Below, piece by piece: positions 13,600 to 26,000 of a stretch of 64,000 bases of DNA (within the stretch, counting starts at the first letter, position 1; the number at the start of each line of letters is the position of its first letter). The DNA lies in NCBI GenBank assembly GCA_037039925.1, contig JAXRKP010000116.1:200001-264000 (forward strand), written 5' to 3'. A model generated the notes under the pieces. The model was not told the origin of the DNA. It ran no database searches and saw only the letters and a list, made by a program, of their open reading frames with translations. This stretch comes from Doris montereyensis. Taxonomy: Eukaryota > Mollusca > Gastropoda > Nudibranchia > Dorididae. The translations under genes and the position numbers were made by a program.

Positions 13600-15310
13600 T
13601 CTCCCTCTTTCTCCAACTTCCCTCTACTTTCTCTCCAGTTGTATTTCTCTCTATTTCTTAATTTCTTTTGATTCTTTTAAATTTCGATTCTAGATCTGGA
13701 TCTATTAAAAACAAATATACCAGATCAGTTTTAGAAGTAGATCTAGAAATCTATTTGAGATAATTAACTAGACAGAAATCTAGATCAAGTAGGCCTAGAT
13801 CTACACGGTGTGCATGTGCCTGATCGTCTGCAATAGGTAGTGGTTGTGACGGCCCTCTACGTCGTGGGCAGTGAGCGCGGTGACGCGGCTTGGTAAATAA
13901 GTAGGCTTAGGTCTAGACGTATTGAACAACCGATAGAAACTAGTCTATCCCTGACGTCGAACTCAGTAATCATTTGACGATCGTTGTCCAAAGTGAACAA
14001 CCGGAATTCCTTGATGTAGGACAAACGCCGAACGCAGCCGACTATGTTCTGAATTAAAGTTTACACCTTTTTTTTTAGACGGATAACAAAACAAAAACAA
14101 GCTGTTTATGCGTTGACATAACCCGAGAATTCTTACTTGTAGCCAAAACTGATGGCCTAGGGCTGTGTCAAGCCGTCATAAAAAAAAAAAGAGTAGAATC
14201 TAGATCTAGAGCTAGATTCCTGATCTGGGTTACTTCATTCAAACAAATCAATTTTAATCTTATCACTTGTCGGTCACATCTAGATCTTACTCTAGATTGG
14301 ACTTTTAAATCACAATGACCCACAAATAGGATAATGTAAATTGCAAATAATGCAGTGTAGGAAATGTAAAATGACTTAAATTCGATTTTTCTGGAATTCA
14401 AGAATGAAAAATCATCAACCACAGAACACAACTGAACAATGCGACTGCATAGCAAAAAGCAAGTCAGTGCATCACAACAATGATTGTGATAGGCTATGCT
14501 CAAGGCTCAATCTATTTCCACCACAAACGCGTTAGTAGATTTCAGACTTTAAAAAATGAAAGGTCTGAAAAATCTGAAAGCAAACAAAGAAGGTTCCATT
14601 TTTTAGCCTACAATCTTCTCGTTTGAGAAGAAGGGCCTCACGGATCAGTGTGGAAAGTGTAGTTCGTTGTAAGTGAAGCAGCATGCTTCCGTGTATATAC
14701 ATGAAAACGAGCGATGGGCCTGGAGTTGGGAATTTAATGATTTATAATCTTGTTGTGCTAAACCACCTGACTTATTCATAATAACGAAGATAAAAGTATT
14801 TTAATAAAAGGAAATAAATTAAATTTAAGAGAAAAATGTTTAAAGTAGAAAACCTCAAATAATCTGAAATCAGAGAAAATCTTTAAAATTTACACCCCTG
14901 AACCAAAGACAAAAAGTCTAACCAATGAACACACCATCGTGTAATGTACACACATTGAAATACAACAAATTTAACGGAGTCTGGTGTAGGGTATATGGGT
15001 TGTCCGGAATGAGGCATAGCTTCGCCATTGTCCGCTCTTGGGTACACTTGGTTAAACAATTAAACGAAGTCAGGATTTTCTTACCAGCATCGAATAAGGG
15101 TACGCAACTCTTAAATCGACCATGGAACGCCAGACATCCTTTCGACAAGTAGAAACATTATGTCTCTCTCCGGAATTGCCTGTGACCATCCGCACAGTCA
15201 TTAGCCACTGGAAGTTTGTCATTAATAAAATGCCATTGATTTTGTTTTGCTTGAAATTTTCAATTCATCTGGAGGGGGGGGCATCAAGGGCGTCAGCAAC
15301 ACCTGTAATA
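13600..15310. other. Intergenic stretch
   Basis: TCTAGA/AGATCT words occur at 13690-13800 and 14196-14290. Positions 13843-13925 are the reverse-complement arm of 11447-11518. Overlapping 75-codon frames on both strands at 14918-15152 show no recognisable domain. Confidence 0.5.
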
Positions 15311-15315
15311 ATGAT

Positions 15316-15645
15316 ATAAAAAAGATGGATAGATAGTCCGTATCCCCGCACAAGTACAGGCTCATTGATTATACATTATAATTTATCCCCCACAAAGCCA
15401 TTTTATTCAAAGTCCTTGTCAACTCGGAGCATACAGTACTGCAGCATGTAAGGCACTTCGTACTAATATCCTGACATGCTCTCTTTACTTTTAGCTGGGT
15501 ATTTAGTCACACTTGAGTCGATTGAGGAAAGCGGAGTGAAGTATCTTTCTTATGAGCAAAACATTGTGACAAATAAAAGTATGTCCCAGCCAAGGGTTTG
15601 GAACCAATGTCGTCGTGATAAATTCAGGACAAATTCCATCTTTTT
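15316..15645 (-). repeat. SINE (family 2)
   Basis: It shares blocks with 28551-28858 (-) and 46560-46915 (+): a tRNA-like head, then GTGTGAATGAGTACC-like and AAGTATCTTTC-like segments. The tail is a CAGTCTGTATCCCC-like block ending in CCATCTTTATC. This copy is diverged. Confidence 0.65.
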
Positions 15646-15699
15646 ACGCCATAAGGCATTTGATTATGACTGTCCTATCCTACTATGTACATGTTTTAT

Positions 15700-15754
15700 A
15701 TATTAATTATTATTATTATATATTATTATTATTATATTATTATTATTATTATTA

Positions 15755-15836
<82 letters not shown>

Positions 15837-15837
15837 C
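15700..15837. repeat. (ATT)n microsatellite
   Basis: A long ATT trinucleotide tract. Tyr-, Ile- and Asn-runs in open frames over it are not genes. Confidence 0.97.
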
Positions 15838-16170
15838 GTAAGAATTAAATGGCAAGGAAGAGCAAGGAATTGAGAACTGTGGGTAAGAACTGGAATGGAC
15901 ACTATCTAATATACTTCTAGGGAGAAGACGATGGAGATGGATTGGACATACTTTGGGAAAGCCTGCTTCAAGTATAACAATGCAAGCATAACAATGGAAT
16001 CCACAGGGAATACGACACCCAGAATAGGCCATGGGACACTTGGAATAGGACCGGAAGAGACTGGAATTGATGTCAGCTAGAATGAGCTAAGAAAGATCTT
16101 CCAGGAGAAGGAAAGATGGAAATTTCTTGTCTGTGGCCTATACCCTGATAGGTGTGAAAGGCTATGATGA
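15838..16170 (+). mobile_element. LINE 3' fragment
   Basis: The forward strand reads GRRRWRWIGHTLGKPASSIT near 15918-15980. This is the (K/R)WxWIGH motif of the LINE region after reverse transcriptase. A diverged GIRHPGRPWDTW-like segment follows. It differs from the 4.9 kb family and lies just after the ATT microsatellite. Confidence 0.75.
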
Positions 16171-16309
16171 TGCATACGTTCAGGGGCGTGTTCTGTTTGG
16201 TTTGTGGGTGCCAGGAACCATCTGTAAAATATCGCAATACACCAAGAAGGTACTAGATCTACTATGATTTATTTGCAATACACCCATCACATCGACATGC
16301 TTTACCCAA

Positions 16310-16329
16310 CACACACACACACACACACA

Positions 16330-16367
<38 letters not shown>
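16310..16367. repeat. (CA)n microsatellite
   Basis: A CA dinucleotide tract with one CCC interruption. Confidence 0.97.
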
Positions 16368-16744
16368 AGTTTCACACTACACTTCTCTGCAGGGCTTTTC
16401 ACTATCTAGGTTCGCCGCTGGTGACATCACAAGCAGCCTGTGGTATTTTTATTTTTTCCTACCTGTCACTTCCTGTGGTGCCCTTTCGCAATAGGAACCA
16501 AGAAATCTTAGTTATCTCTACAAAGATATTCTCGGAATAGGACTTAAGGTCGTGGTATTCTCTTCTTTGCATATACAATTTTTAAAAATCAAATTTTGGA
16601 GCCATGCACCAATCTAGTTCCATCCTCAAACTGATGTGGCACATGCGCGCCCGCTGATGGACGAATTCTATTTTAACCAGGTCTTAACCATCTAGACTTA
16701 ACTCTACGTGCTGTGATGCTGATACACACTAATGTGTGTTGCGC

Positions 16745-16861
16745 GCTCGCTCTCTCTCTGTTCTTCTGTCTGTCTCTCTGTCTGTCTGTCTATCTGATGT
16801 CTCTCACCCTATCTCTGTCTCTCTCTGTCTCTCTGTCTCTGTCTCTGTCTCTGTCTCTGTC

Positions 16862-16903
<42 letters not shown>

Positions 16904-16925
16904 TCTCTCCCCTCTCTCTCTCTCC

Positions 16926-17022
<97 letters not shown>
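16745..17022. repeat. (TC)n followed by (AC)n
   Basis: A TC tract with TG-containing interruptions passes into an AC tract at about 16990-17020. Open frames here are artefacts. Confidence 0.96.
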
Positions 17023-17275
17023 TTCAAAAGTTTGCGGAAGTGAAGAATCGTCGAGCAAAATTTGTCTCCAAACATTAACGTAAGTACACCGTCATGTTAT
17101 TACATTGCACATGTACTACACTGTGTTTTATGATTTATATCAGTTGTCTGAAAGAGTGATATTATGACAGTATTTGATCGTGTCACCACCTACAATGATG
17201 GGTACACCACGTCAGTGCATATGTTTGTATCATATATATTGTATTATGTTTGAACGTGTAGTATGGTCCATAGCT

Positions 17276-17360
<85 letters not shown>

Positions 17361-17462
17361 ATTCTGAAAACGAAAGTCGTAAGTAGGATAGACGTAGTCC
17401 ACTAAATACTTTTCAATGGATGTTGGAAGAGCGGTGTAGGTGTGTGTGTGTGTGTGTGTGTG
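17276..17462. repeat. (AG)n tract and short (GT)n tract
   Basis: Pure AG repeats cover 17276-17358 and GT repeats cover about 17437-17462, separated by unique sequence. Confidence 0.96.
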
Positions 17463-17704
17463 TTAGTCGCGTGTGTGTGCATTTGTTGTGGATAGACCCC
17501 GGCCTAAAAAAAATTACTCAACGATTGGCATGCTGGGATAGCTCCGAACTCCAAACATGGTCGAAGTCAGCATCAACTGACGAGAGCTTCGCGTGTAAGT
17601 TGGAAGCTGCTTGTGTTCTATAATTCCCATGATATTATAATGTTCTCTACTTTTCGAATATCCAATTAAAATTACACATCTGGTGTCTGACAAAGTGTGT
17701 TAAT

Positions 17705-17845
17705 TATATGTAGAGCTAGATCTAAGCTTGCTTTTACGTCTCTTACATTGGTATAAATCCAATAAGTCTTAGATCTAGTAGTAGATCTACTAGATCTAGA
17801 TCTAGATCTAGATCTAGATTTATATTTTCTCTGGATCAAGAATCT

Positions 17846-17913
<68 letters not shown>

Positions 17914-18150
17914 AGAGTCAAAGATGCTAAAACTAGTCACAGATATGTCTAGATCAGTAGATAGATTCTCGATAATATAGGACCTTATTTTCTAGATCCA
18001 GATTAGGATATAGAAATCTAATATATATCTAGATTCTAGATCTAAACTATAATTCTAGGCTTATCATTTATAATCCCTATAAAATATTATCATGCAGTTA
18101 CCTAGAATCTAAATTTAGATCAAAACTAGATCTAGATCTAACAATTGAAT
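17705..18150. repeat. TCTAGA/AGATCT cluster around an (AT)n microsatellite
   Basis: Overlapping AGATCTAG words at 17712-17825 and 17985-18145 flank an AT dinucleotide tract at 17847-17912. It is the densest such cluster with the one at 11.8-12.0 kb. Confidence 0.85.
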
Positions 18151-20582
18151 CCCAGTGATGCAATGAATGGTTGGCCAGTGAGATAGGAAAACAGTCACCA
18201 AATTTTCAAAGTGACTATTTGCCATTACTGTCGAATATTCGAGATTTTATAAATGCTACTCGTCATTAGTATCATAGATACGATCGAATATGGATGACGA
18301 ATGGAGTAGCATCTCGGGACTACCGAGATGGGACTGTACTTCTATTCTAATCCTCCGTTGACTATGAATTTTTAAAGATTCTCTTCAGGCATCTGGTGAA
18401 AGAAACCTCTGCGGTTTCAGTTTTAAAATTAACCCTAGTAGGGCTTTGACCGGTAAATGCCGGTTTGTTATAGATCTAGTGCTACGCCAGGGATTTACCG
18501 TTTCCCTGCTGCAAGTATCTCAGCGCGATGCCCCACATTTGCAGTGAAGGAAGGGCGGGTCATGAGAGGCCTAAATATTCCTCTTTCTTGTTACCTTCTT
18601 ACTGCCCTATATGCTCATCCTCTTTTAATCCTCCTTTAAAATAATGCTTTCTGATTGGTTTTATTAACCATTTAGTAAACAGGAAAAAGGGCGCGTTCAG
18701 GCTCATAAGCTCACATCGAAAAGGCCTTCGGTCGAGTTTATTTCCAAGGGGTGTGTCCATCATTATCTTTGCCCTGGACAACTGGTAGTAATGATGCTAA
18801 CAGATATGTACTGTGCATGAAGTAGGCTTCAAGATTAATAAAAGTTTTATTTCTTGGTCACCCTATTGTAAAATAGAATGGTCCTACTAGGACGTCCATC
18901 GCCAAAGAGGTGTAAATGTGAGCTCGTCTGTTTTGAGAGTGTGTGTGATTGAGCTGATAATAAGAATGTGTGTTTGCACAGATACATAACTGGTCTTTTT
19001 GTTTCCTACTGAATTAAAAAGAATGGAATCATCCTAGTTTGGCTTGGGTGAGTGCAAATGATCGCCATGCGACTGAATTCAATAGATAGGTCATGGCCCG
19101 GTCAGAAGCCACATTTCCCCATGAACTCATAAAACTTGGTGTGCAGCCTCACGCCGCGGCGATGACTGCCAGGGAGCCAACTAGCGTGTGGCAGCCATTG
19201 CGCTGGCCGAGCAAACCGCTTTTCTTGTGTTAAGGTGTTAAAACGACCGAGTTAATGAAATATGTCCCTCCATTTCCTCATTTGTCCCTCCCTATCTCAT
19301 TGTCTGTCGGAATGTCCCTTATTTATTACTTCTCAACTTAACAAGACATCTTAAAAAGCTTTCAAAGCAGGCTGTTGGCGGGTGCTACTGGTAGATCCTA
19401 CTTCTTTTCTTTACTTCTTTCTCTTAACCTTCCATATCTGGCTGTTTCCTCTTAATTTACTCTGAGGTCACTGCAATGGTGGATGGGGTAAATTTCAACA
19501 AGTGTAACAAGCTCTCAAAATTCACAGAGTAGATATTGGCATTGAAGGTTGTGATTGTTTTGAAAGTAAACAAGATGGCTAACAATTTTGAATAGTAACA
19601 TATTATTGGTGATGTAACAACATATGAAAATCATCAAGTTATTTTGGTTTGTTAAGTAATACAAAGCCTCTATTACAGACTTTAAGAGGCAATACGAACT
19701 GTGTTCTAATTTGGAAATTTTAAATGTGCTGTCTGCATTTTGAAGTCTTCAGGTTAACGTTAATATGGTTATCTTGTCATATGAGACACGTGGTTATATA
19801 AAAGTATTAGTATGATGGGTTATTGAATGGGTAAAGGAAAAATGAAGCGTTAAAATACATTTTATTTCAACAAATTCTATACTTGCTAGAAGAACTTTGA
19901 ATTTTGGCGCTCAGTATATTATAATGGGTTTGTGTATCGGTATGGGTCAGATTAGTCAGAACAAAAGAGCATTGCTTTGGCAAAGTGAAAGTGTGCACTT
20001 GTGAGGTGTATATTTGGGCAGCAACTACTGTATAATAAGTAATTCATTTAAACAAACAATACCATGTATGCTTTTATGTTAACCAGACCGTTATTTGTAA
20101 ACCTAACATGTGTGGTATCATATAGTTTTTAAAAAATTGTGTTTTTATGAAAAAACTATACGATTTTGATTGAAATAACAACAATGATGTTGGGATAATA
20201 GCATTGTTTCCAATCGAATCCTCTTACACTTGAAGTGTTAGTAACTGGGAACTTGATGGTCAAGAAACAAGATGTTGGTCTCTCAGTAGGTCACAACACT
20301 ATATGTTATAGATCCTTTGGCTGTTTGCAGGGCAGTCCGGCCAAAGTGAAAATCCTACCCAAAACCCTGAGATTACTTTAGTTTGGGATGTCAAATCAAA
20401 TAAAAGTATTGTCAAGTGTCATGATAGTTAAAGTCGAAAACGATATGAATTTTTAATGTTGTTTTATGCTCAAATGTGATCATTGTATTTTATTTTGATC
20501 TTTTTCATGAAGATGGTCAAAACTACCAAGATTCATTTGTGACAAACATAGCTTTGAAAAGCAGTTTTCTTCATGATAACAG
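18150..20582. other. Region upstream of the main gene; no coding sequence recognised
   Basis: This likely holds promoter, non-coding first exon(s) and first intron of the gene at 20.6-38.5 kb, but I cannot place them. A dispersed repeat motif (TCTGAGGTCACTGCAATGG and surroundings) lies at 19385-19512. A GC-richer stretch is at 19140-19225. Confidence 0.4.
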
Positions 20583-20636
20583 GGAAGTCTACACCTAGAA
20601 AGACTTCCACGAGTATGACATTCTTATAGGAATATA
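20583..20636 (+). promoter_or_regulatory. 5' untranslated segment with a tiny upstream ORF
   Basis: A plausible splice acceptor (GATAACAG) ends at 20582. An ATG at 20615 opens a four-codon frame closing at TAG 20627-20629, just upstream of the main ATG at 20637. An in-frame TGA at 20616-20618 makes 20637 the first usable in-frame Met. Its effect on translation is inference. Confidence 0.45.
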
Positions 20637-23015
20637 ATGAATGTAAATGTATCTACAGACAGCCCAGGTCGGAGTGAAAGAAATGGTGCAAACGAAAGGA
20701 AAAATCAATGGCGTATTGATGCAACAATTCCTTCACCTATGGTGCTGAGAAGTTTCAGAAATGAAGGTATATTTGGGCATCAGCCAAATTCTCTCTGGCC
20801 AGGACCATGGATGTTTCACCATTGTCTCAACCGTAATCACAAAAGTCGAAATCCCCAAATCATGCCTCAACAAGTCTTCAAGCAACATCAACCATTCGGC
20901 AACACTGGGCAACAAGCTCCTGTAGGTGCATATCCTTTCCCTCCTCCTGTGCACATTCCACAACATTTTTACTTTGATAATCAACAGGTGTTGGAAGGAG
21001 ACACAATCAAAGACAATTCTCTCATCCCCCCACACAACATTTTGATACTGGTGGGAGCAATGGTGCAGCATCTGGCACACCACATCTTGAGTACAATCAC
21101 CAACACCACCACTATCATCACCACCATCACCATCACCACCACCAGAGGCTGTCTGATACCAGGCCAAAAGGTGGTAATGGCATTAAAGGGAAAAGAAAAT
21201 ATCACTGGAGGAAAAAGTCTAATAGTAATAGAGGGAATGCACAAATGAGACATTGTAAAGAAGGAAAAAAACTTAATAAAATCACAAATGATGAAGAAAG
21301 TGAAAAGAACTGTTTAACTTTTTCAGATATAAAATGTATAAACAATGTACATGATTCAGAATCTCTTTGTTTTAATGGCAATGGAGTCTCCCAAACCTCT
21401 TTGAAGGAAATAGGTGGCAGAAATGTTGCTTCCAATATTTGTCTTGTGAAACAGGCAGAGGATATGACAACCAATTCTTTAGTTGATGATGTCAGTAACC
21501 ATTCTCAAGTTGGCGCTGTTGTGGACTGTGAAGAAGACCAGTTAGATGAGCTAGCTGAAGGTGGGGCTGTTGGAGGAGTGGGCATTTCATTGTGTTATGG
21601 AGGAGATAAACTTTGTAATACCTTTTGTTGCCAGATTGATAAAGATTTGGTTGATGAGGGTGCTATTTGTGATTTTGATGGAATGTTTCAAAATCAGGAA
21701 AATTTTAAAGATTCCGACAAAAACTTGTTGTGCAATAGTGATGAGGAGCAGTCAGATTCCAATCTCTTCAGAGAAAGGAAAACATCGGTTATTTCATCTG
21801 AAGATTCCGAATCAGAAAATGGTGCCTATGGGGGGATGTCACCAATGGGTCATTCTTCTTATAGTGGAGCTTACATTGAAAGTCATCGGGATACGATTCC
21901 AGTGTTAAAGTGTTATAGAAATGATGATTTCTTAGAAAAGCCTCAGATACCAGTACATGACAGCAATGTAGATTGCATGAGAGACAATCAAAGGCATGCA
22001 GGGAATGCCTATCAACAGGTTTCATCAAATGGAAACATGAATGATTCTAGTGGGGAAGACAATGGGGATTTTATTGACACAGATTTACCCTCTTGTAACA
22101 AGTATATTCTTTCGAGTTCTAGCTCAGATGATGATGGAGGTGAGAGAGAAGAAAAAATAGCTCGGCAGTTAGTTTCTTCAAGAAAGAAGTCTACCTTAGA
22201 CATTAAAGATTTAAATCAAAATGATCTTTCAACTGCACAACGTAATGTTTTCAATGAATTTGAACATTTAAGTCTAAGGGGATCGATTTCGTTCAGTGAA
22301 AAGGATTCTCTCATAATGAATGCGACTTGCATAATGATAAAGCGCAAGGCTTTTCAAACTGTGATTCTAAATCATGTGACAAACATTTGTGTTACTTAAA
22401 GCAAGCCAGACATCAGTTAAATAACAATGACAATAATTGTGAAAATTGTGATATAAGCCATGCCAATGATGTGACTCATTTACCTGTAATTGGTGCAGCA
22501 GCTTGCACTCTCCCTCAAGGTGCAAAAAAACGTCTGTCAGACCATCCAGGTGCAGATGGTGAAAGTTTTCCCTCAGTGTCTCAAACTCAGTTCTTCCACG
22601 CCGACATGAGCAGCAGTAGTGTTTACAGCTTATCATCTTCCAAGGCTAGAGGGCCATATCAACAATTCATGGATAACACTGCTCTCTCAGCCAGCAGCGA
22701 ACAGTGGGATTCCTCCTACAACAATCACCCAAATGCATCTGCTGTCGATGACCCTGCAAGTGGTCCATCTTTCTTTGAAGCTAGTGACTGCTACTTTCAT
22801 GAACATTACCCAGACTCAGTCAACAATTTCAGTCCTTTTTGCCCCGTGGAAATGGACCCTCAGCCAATGGATTCGATGATGACAGTGGGGCAAATTTCAT
22901 CAATGATGAAAGTAACCAATACCAAAAAGTGTTCATTAAAAAGGCTATAGAAGAAAAAGAAAGGTCAGGCTTGGATCCATCCTATTCAGCAGCTGTTGTT
23001 GATAATAAGGAAATG
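20637..23015 (+). CDS. Exon 1 (coding): disordered, acidic N-terminal region
   Basis: The exon starts at ATG 20637 and ends before GTGAGA at 23016, phase 0. It is open in frame from 20637 to about 21030, then in a second frame to about 22300, a third to about 22840, and back to the first to the end. Each change equals one missing base. The middle frame from about 21030 holds a His run (about 21098-21143) and a basic GKRKYHWRKK-like patch, which is clearly better coding than the continued first frame. Later parts are Ser/Asp-rich with SSSSDDDGGEREEK, KRLSDHPGADGE and LDPSYSAAVVDNKEM. No folded domain was recognised. Confidence 0.8.
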
Positions 23016-26000
23016 GTGAGAATTGTTTACATGCCTTTCTTATTTATTACTTAGTCAATAGCAGGGAGATCCATTTTGTTTTTGTACTTATTTGTCCATC
23101 TGTCACCAAATTGTTAAATGTTATACAGGGCTTTTAATAATAAAAAAACAAAAAAGACCCACTGGGGAGTGAGTTTGAAATTATAAAAGACAAAAAGGTG
23201 ACCTGAATTTTAAGTTAATTGAAGGGGGAATAATAATTGGAGAGGTTAAAGTAAAGAAAGAAAAAAGAGAAGAAAACACACACACACAATTTCAATTCAA
23301 AAGGAAAAAATTTTCAATTTTGATACTGTGAATTATCATTTTAATGAAAAAATTAGTTAAAGGAGAGTTTACTAAATATTAAAGGCTTTACCTCATATAT
23401 TAAATTTATGATTTAAGGATGCTAGTTGAGATAACTATCACATCTGTTTACATGTATACATATATATTATATTATATGTATATTTTTACATCAAATTGAC
23501 AGAGAACTATATTGCAATCAAAATGATTGTTTCCATCACAATTTTGTTGTGCAAAAATGTTGCTTTCAGTCCTTGCTTAAAGATCATAAAACTCTTTAAA
23601 AATCTAAAAATGTATTTTGTGTGTCCCTTTGTTTTGTAGGTTTTGTATTAATTATTCTTTTTCAAAAATTTTATCACGAAAATCAGGAGCAGATAAGTAA
23701 CTTTGCAGAGAGCAACAATGTGGGTGAACATGGCAAGAGCTGTTCAGAAGAACTGTTTTCTCCTGACAGTGGGGACAGCGTGGAAATGGTGCTTCTTCCG
23801 ATGGAGGAGCAGATTGAACCAGTTCATTTTATGATGGGGCTCTGTCCTAGTGGAGGTTCTGGGAGTGGTGATGAAGAGGAAGGAGTTGGTCAATCCCCTG
23901 GTTTGGTCAATAATATTCAAGCAACGAGTTCAGCCATGAGGTAAAATAAGGACATATATATATAAGTGGTTGTTAATGCACAATTGGAAGCCATTTATTT
24001 AGGGTCTATGAATTATTTATAACTTATCTTTCAATGTAAATACAACAGTGAGGCTAGAGTGTAGTGTCTTTAGATTTAATTTAGATGTAAGAGCCCCAAA
24101 AAGATGGAGATGGAACAGATAATTAGATAAAACAGAAAAGTGATCATTTTGTATACCAAAACCAAAATCAAATGACCTCTATGTCAATATCCATTTCAGT
24201 ATCCATTTCTAATAGTAACATGAATTGTGACATTATCAGGAAGTCAAAAATGGTTTTTAGATAAAAACGAAACACACAATAACAAACTATAATACAGTAG
24301 TACTAGCAAGCTACCCTCAGGAGCACTGAGATCACTGTCATGGTGGAAAAGATTTATTTCAAAGAAACAAACAAACAAAGCTACTCATGAGAGAAAGCTG
24401 AAACAAGAAGGAATAGAGAGCAAACAAAAGGTGGGTGAGGTTAGAGTTCGATACATAATAAAGAAAAATGGATTTATGAATAGTCTATCGCTGTTACGGA
24501 CACTGGCCGTCGCCCAAAAAATGTCCATTAGACAGTTTGTTCGATATGCGTACATGTACAGACAGGTTTGCAGGAGCTGAAATCTTGGAGTGTGGAATAT
24601 TGCGACATTGAATTTGAGCATACTCATCATAGGTTTATACTCTGCATAGCTGTGTGTTGGAAAATTCACAAATCATATGAAAAGAAAAACAAGAGACAGA
24701 TAGACAAAAAGAGAGACACACAAAAACGGAGTGAGAGTGAGAGAGAAAGGCTAATAAAAAGGCTGACTGTGTTGTCTGCCTACATCGATAAACTCTCGGT
24801 GATTCTGGGCTTTTATAATAATAAGGCAAAAATGTGGTAAATTGGTAGCTATGTCAAGACCAATTCTACAAACATATGTAAAGTAAGAATGTATTGATCA
24901 GAAAAAATCTCTGCTGACATGACATCACATTTTTGTACCCCAATTTACATAAATTAGCATAATCTTAAGACTTGCATCTTTCATATTTTCAAAGGATACT
25001 CATAAGATGACATAGATCTAGATATTACTAATTGTATTTCAAACAAATTTTTCTTTTTACATTCTAGGCCCTCAAACTCCAGGCTATTTTTTTCCACCAG
25101 ATATATATGTATTTTACAAGGTCATTGGTATTGATTTACTTAATATTTCGATGTGTAAGTAATAATTGTGTAATCGTCCTATTTTGTGACAATTAAATTT
25201 TAAAAAATTAGGGTCAATTTTTACCTTTGCAAGTGTCAAATTTCTCCAGGGACAAATAAGTGAACTTGTTTTGAAATGAGTTGAAAGTGAAAGAAATCAA
25301 AAGTTTTGAGATATTGTCATCGTCTATTGTACATAGTTCATCAACACAAAGGATATATGATAGACATTTTCTATGTCTTGTAAGATAAAATTGCAATTAT
25401 TCTGAAAATTATGAAACGTAGCATAAAAGAAATTGTCTTGTTTCATATTTATTGTACTGAGCACTTTTATAGTGGATAGCCAGGCGCTATATATATATCT
25501 ATATATATAATATATATAAATCAATTATTTTCCCCTTCACCCAGTTGTGATGATTATCATTGTGCTTGCAAGGATTCTACCCCAAAACTTATCAATCGAA
25601 TGGTAAGTAAAAGGTTAGAGGTTGAGATACCCTGTCAATAACATAATACATCACTTGTAGTGAAAATAACATTATAAAAATCTTTTTAAGATGTTTTGTT
25701 TGTTTATGAGCTTGTGAATATATATCGCAACTTGAGAACACTAAAGTGTCATTTTGCATTGAATTGAATTAATGTTTATTTGTTTTCAAAGCCATTGGTC
25801 CATATTACATGTAGAAAAAAACAAATCAGAAATGAAAAAAATATTAAGTAAAATGGACTTTTGATATAAACATATATATATATCATTAGTATACAACAAT
25901 AAAACATATTCGTGGTTATTATCTGCACAGGGTATTGGCAATAAAGTTTAAGTCAGTAATGACATAGTTTGCTGGGTTAGTGAGTGTAAATATTTAACTT

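Noticed and set aside
15615..16032. Tyr-, Ile- and Asn-run open frames
   Set aside because: Translations of the (ATT)n tract joined to LINE antisense.
16713..17083. Ser/Leu and Glu/Arg repeat frames
   Set aside because: Translations of (TC)n and (AC)n.
21789..22203. Reverse-strand frames over exon 1
   Set aside because: Antisense shadows of the coding exon.
23640..23686. Earlier acceptor for exon 2 at TTTTGTAG (23639)
   Set aside because: Using it in phase 0 gives an immediate stop codon.
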